Made by a program: the position numbers and the translations under genes
NCBI GenBank assembly: GCA_047519745.1
Contig: JAPVSJ010000031.1
Span: 1 to 7,971 of the forward strand
Length of the DNA: 7,971 bases
Origin: VRUE01 sp047519745
GTDB lineage: Bacteria > Actinomycetota > Thermoleophilia > Solirubrobacterales > 70-9
Reading direction: 5' to 3'
In this document: in pieces, positions 6,730 through 7,971 of the stretch
How the letters are laid out: every line of letters begins with the position of its first letter
Position numbering within the stretch: position 1 is the stretch's first letter
The notes under the pieces: model-generated
What the model was told of the DNA's origin: nothing
The model's database searches: none
What the model saw: only the letters and a program-made list of their open reading frames with translations

Positions 6730-7971
6730 CGCAGCCGGTGTTGTTGCCGCACGACGAGCACGTGTAGCACGAGCCCGTGCGCTGCATCATGCCGCCGCAC
6801 TGCTCGCAGGCGGGACCGAGGTCGAGCCCCGACATCTTCGCGGGCCTGACTGGTGGGGTTTCGGTGAAGGCCGCAGCCGCCGGGAGCGCCTCGCCGCCGC
6901 TCGCCTTCGCCTTCTCGGCGCCGTTGCCGTTGCCCGGCTTGGAGTGGCCGTTGCCGCCGTTGGCGGGACCGGCGGTGTCGGTCGAGATGCCGAGGCCGAG
7001 CTGGCTCGTCTCAGCGTCCTTCTTGGCGCGGACCTCCTGGGTCAGGATCCCCAGTTCCTCGAGCGTGTCGGTGTCCTCGATGAAGCGGCTCGCCACCCAG
7101 CGCATGATGTAGTCGGGCAGCGATTTGGCGAAGGGGATCTCCGGGTTGCCGGTGATTCCCTCCGGCTCGAAGCGCATGTAGCTGAACTTGCGCACGAAGT
7201 CTTCGAGCGGGACGCCGTACTGGAGCCCGAGCGAGATCGCCGTGGCGAAGGCGTTCATCAGCCCCCGCATCGTCGAGCCCTCCTTGCCGATATCGGTGAG
7301 GAAGATCTCGCCGACCGAGCCGTCGTCGTATTTGCCGGCGGTGATGTAGCCCTCGTGGCCGGCGATCGAGAACTTGTGGGTGATCGATTCGCGCTCGCGC
7401 GGCATCCGCCGGCGCTCTGGCGGGAGGGCGACGACCTCCGCCTCAGCCTCCTTTTCGTCCTGCGCGTCGGTGCGCAGCGCCTGCGCGGTCTTGGAGCCGT
7501 CGCGGTAGATCGCCAACGCCTTGAGTCCGCCCTTCCAGCCGCGCGTGTAGGCGTCGGCGATGTCCTCGACCGTGGCGCTCTGCGGCAGGTTGACGGTCTT
7601 GGAGATCGCCCCCGAGATGAACGGCTGCGTCGCCGCCATCATGTCGATGTGGCCGGTGTGGGAGATCGCCCGCTCGCCGACCGCGACGTCGAAGATCGGC
7701 AGGTGCTCGTCCTTGAGGCCGGGCGCGCCGACGATCGTCGCGTTCTCGGCGATGTGGGCATTGATCTGGTCGATCTCGGCGTCCGAGTAGCCGAGCGTGC
7801 TCAGCGCCAGCGGCACCGATTTGTTGACGATCGTCATCTGGCCGCCGCCGACCAGCTCCTTGAACTTGACCAGGGAGAAGTCGGGCTCGATCCCGGTCGT
7901 GTCGCAGTCCATCAGGAAGCTGATCGTCCCGGTCGGCGCCAGCACCGTCGCCTGCGCGTTGCGGTAGCCGT
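6725..7971 (-). CDS. nrdJ: Vitamin B12-dependent (class II) ribonucleoside-diphosphate reductase, C-terminal part
   Basis: C-terminal 414 residues of adenosylcobalamin-dependent ribonucleotide reductase, which makes deoxyribonucleotides independently of oxygen; the catalytic N-terminal portion lies beyond the right edge. The first full codon is at 7969. The visible start GYRNAQATVLAPTGTISF, followed by LMDCDTTGIEPD, is a hallmark of this enzyme; the APTGTIS loop sits at the substrate-phosphate end of the barrel. Further on are the end of the barrel (through about residue 165), a charged linker, a TSCPD domain (about 195-296, from ITHKF to VASRF), an 85-90 residue Gly/Asn/Ala-rich linker, and a cysteine-rich tail with Cys388, 391, 401, 404, 407 and 413. 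Such a tail acts as the swinging redox arm or zinc-like module that re-reduces the active site. GTG 7945 is an internal valine, not the start. Any cobalamin riboswitch would be upstream, outside the window. Confidence 0.95.
   Translation of the reverse strand, partial: GYRNAQATVLAPTGTISFLMDCDTTGIEPDFSLVKFKELVGGGQMTIVNKSVPLALSTLGYSDAEIDQINAHIAENATIVGAPGLKDEHLPIFDVAVGERAISHTGHIDMMAATQPFISGAISKTVNLPQSATVEDIADAYTRGWKGGLKALAIYRDGSKTAQALRTDAQDEKEAEAEVVALPPERRRMPRERESITHKFSIAGHEGYITAGKYDDGSVGEIFLTDIGKEGSTMRGLMNAFATAISLGLQYGVPLEDFVRKFSYMRFEPEGITGNPEIPFAKSLPDYIMRWVASRFIEDTDTLEELGILTQEVRAKKDAETSQLGLGISTDTAGPANGGNGHSKPGNGNGAEKAKASGGEALPAAAAFTETPPVRPAKMSGLDLGPACEQCGGMMQRTGSCYTCSSCGNNTGCG

Noticed and set aside
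1..7971. CRISPR array, tRNA/rRNA, transposon ends, toxin-antitoxin or phage-defence system.
   Set aside because: No regularly spaced repeats, tRNA-like cloverleaf, transposase or nuclease motif was seen. The 88-aa gene with its regulator resembles a toxin-antitoxin layout only by size and overlap, with no toxin features.

Overview
The window is GC-rich (very high G/C at third codon positions, GTG and probably TTG starts) and reads as a chromosomal segment from a high-GC actinobacterium. Overall protein style suggests the Thermoleophilia/Solirubrobacterales. These are the ArsR-type regulator with its C-terminal domain, a CYP135/138-like P450, an adenosylcobalamin-dependent ribonucleotide reductase and a large FtsX-type permease. 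That placement is inference from remembered family resemblance, not a database result.

Layout: (1) Positions 1-727, plus strand: the 3' part of an ArsR-like winged-helix regulator, overlapping by 4 bases (ATGA) an 88-residue protein that itself looks like a small winged-helix domain. (2) Positions 728-801: a short intergenic gap with a perfect 10-bp inverted repeat. (3) Positions 802-4096, plus strand: a two-gene MacB-type ABC exporter operon, with the ATPase followed 4 bases later by a 10-TM FtsX-type permease. (4) Positions 4097-4186: a convergent gap whose edges carry a 17-bp near-perfect long-range inverted repeat built from four copies of CCTGAC. (5) Positions 4187-5263, minus strand: an HSL-family alpha/beta hydrolase (esterase) with a complete catalytic triad. 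(6) Positions 5264-5383: a divergent promoter region of 120 bp. (7) Positions 5384-6724, plus strand: a complete cytochrome P450. (8) Positions 6725-7971, minus strand: the C-terminal 414 residues of a class II (B12-dependent) ribonucleotide reductase, running off the right edge and meeting the P450 gene stop-to-stop with no intergenic base.

Working together: the regulator pair at the left edge may control itself and possibly the exporter, because the dyad between them is well placed for an operator, but this is inference. The ATPase and permease form one membrane machine of the mechanotransmission (MacB/FtsX-like) class with unknown substrate. The divergent esterase and P450 could act on a shared lipid- or xenobiotic-type ester substrate, but nothing in the sequence fixes the substrate. 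The ribonucleotide reductase is a housekeeping gene with no obvious link to its neighbours.

I see no CRISPR array, RNA gene, transposase, integrase or phage gene, and no convincing undescribed multi-gene system. The points most worth a second look are the two inverted-repeat elements, the tiny winged-helix partner of the regulator, and the zero-gap convergent gene pair.
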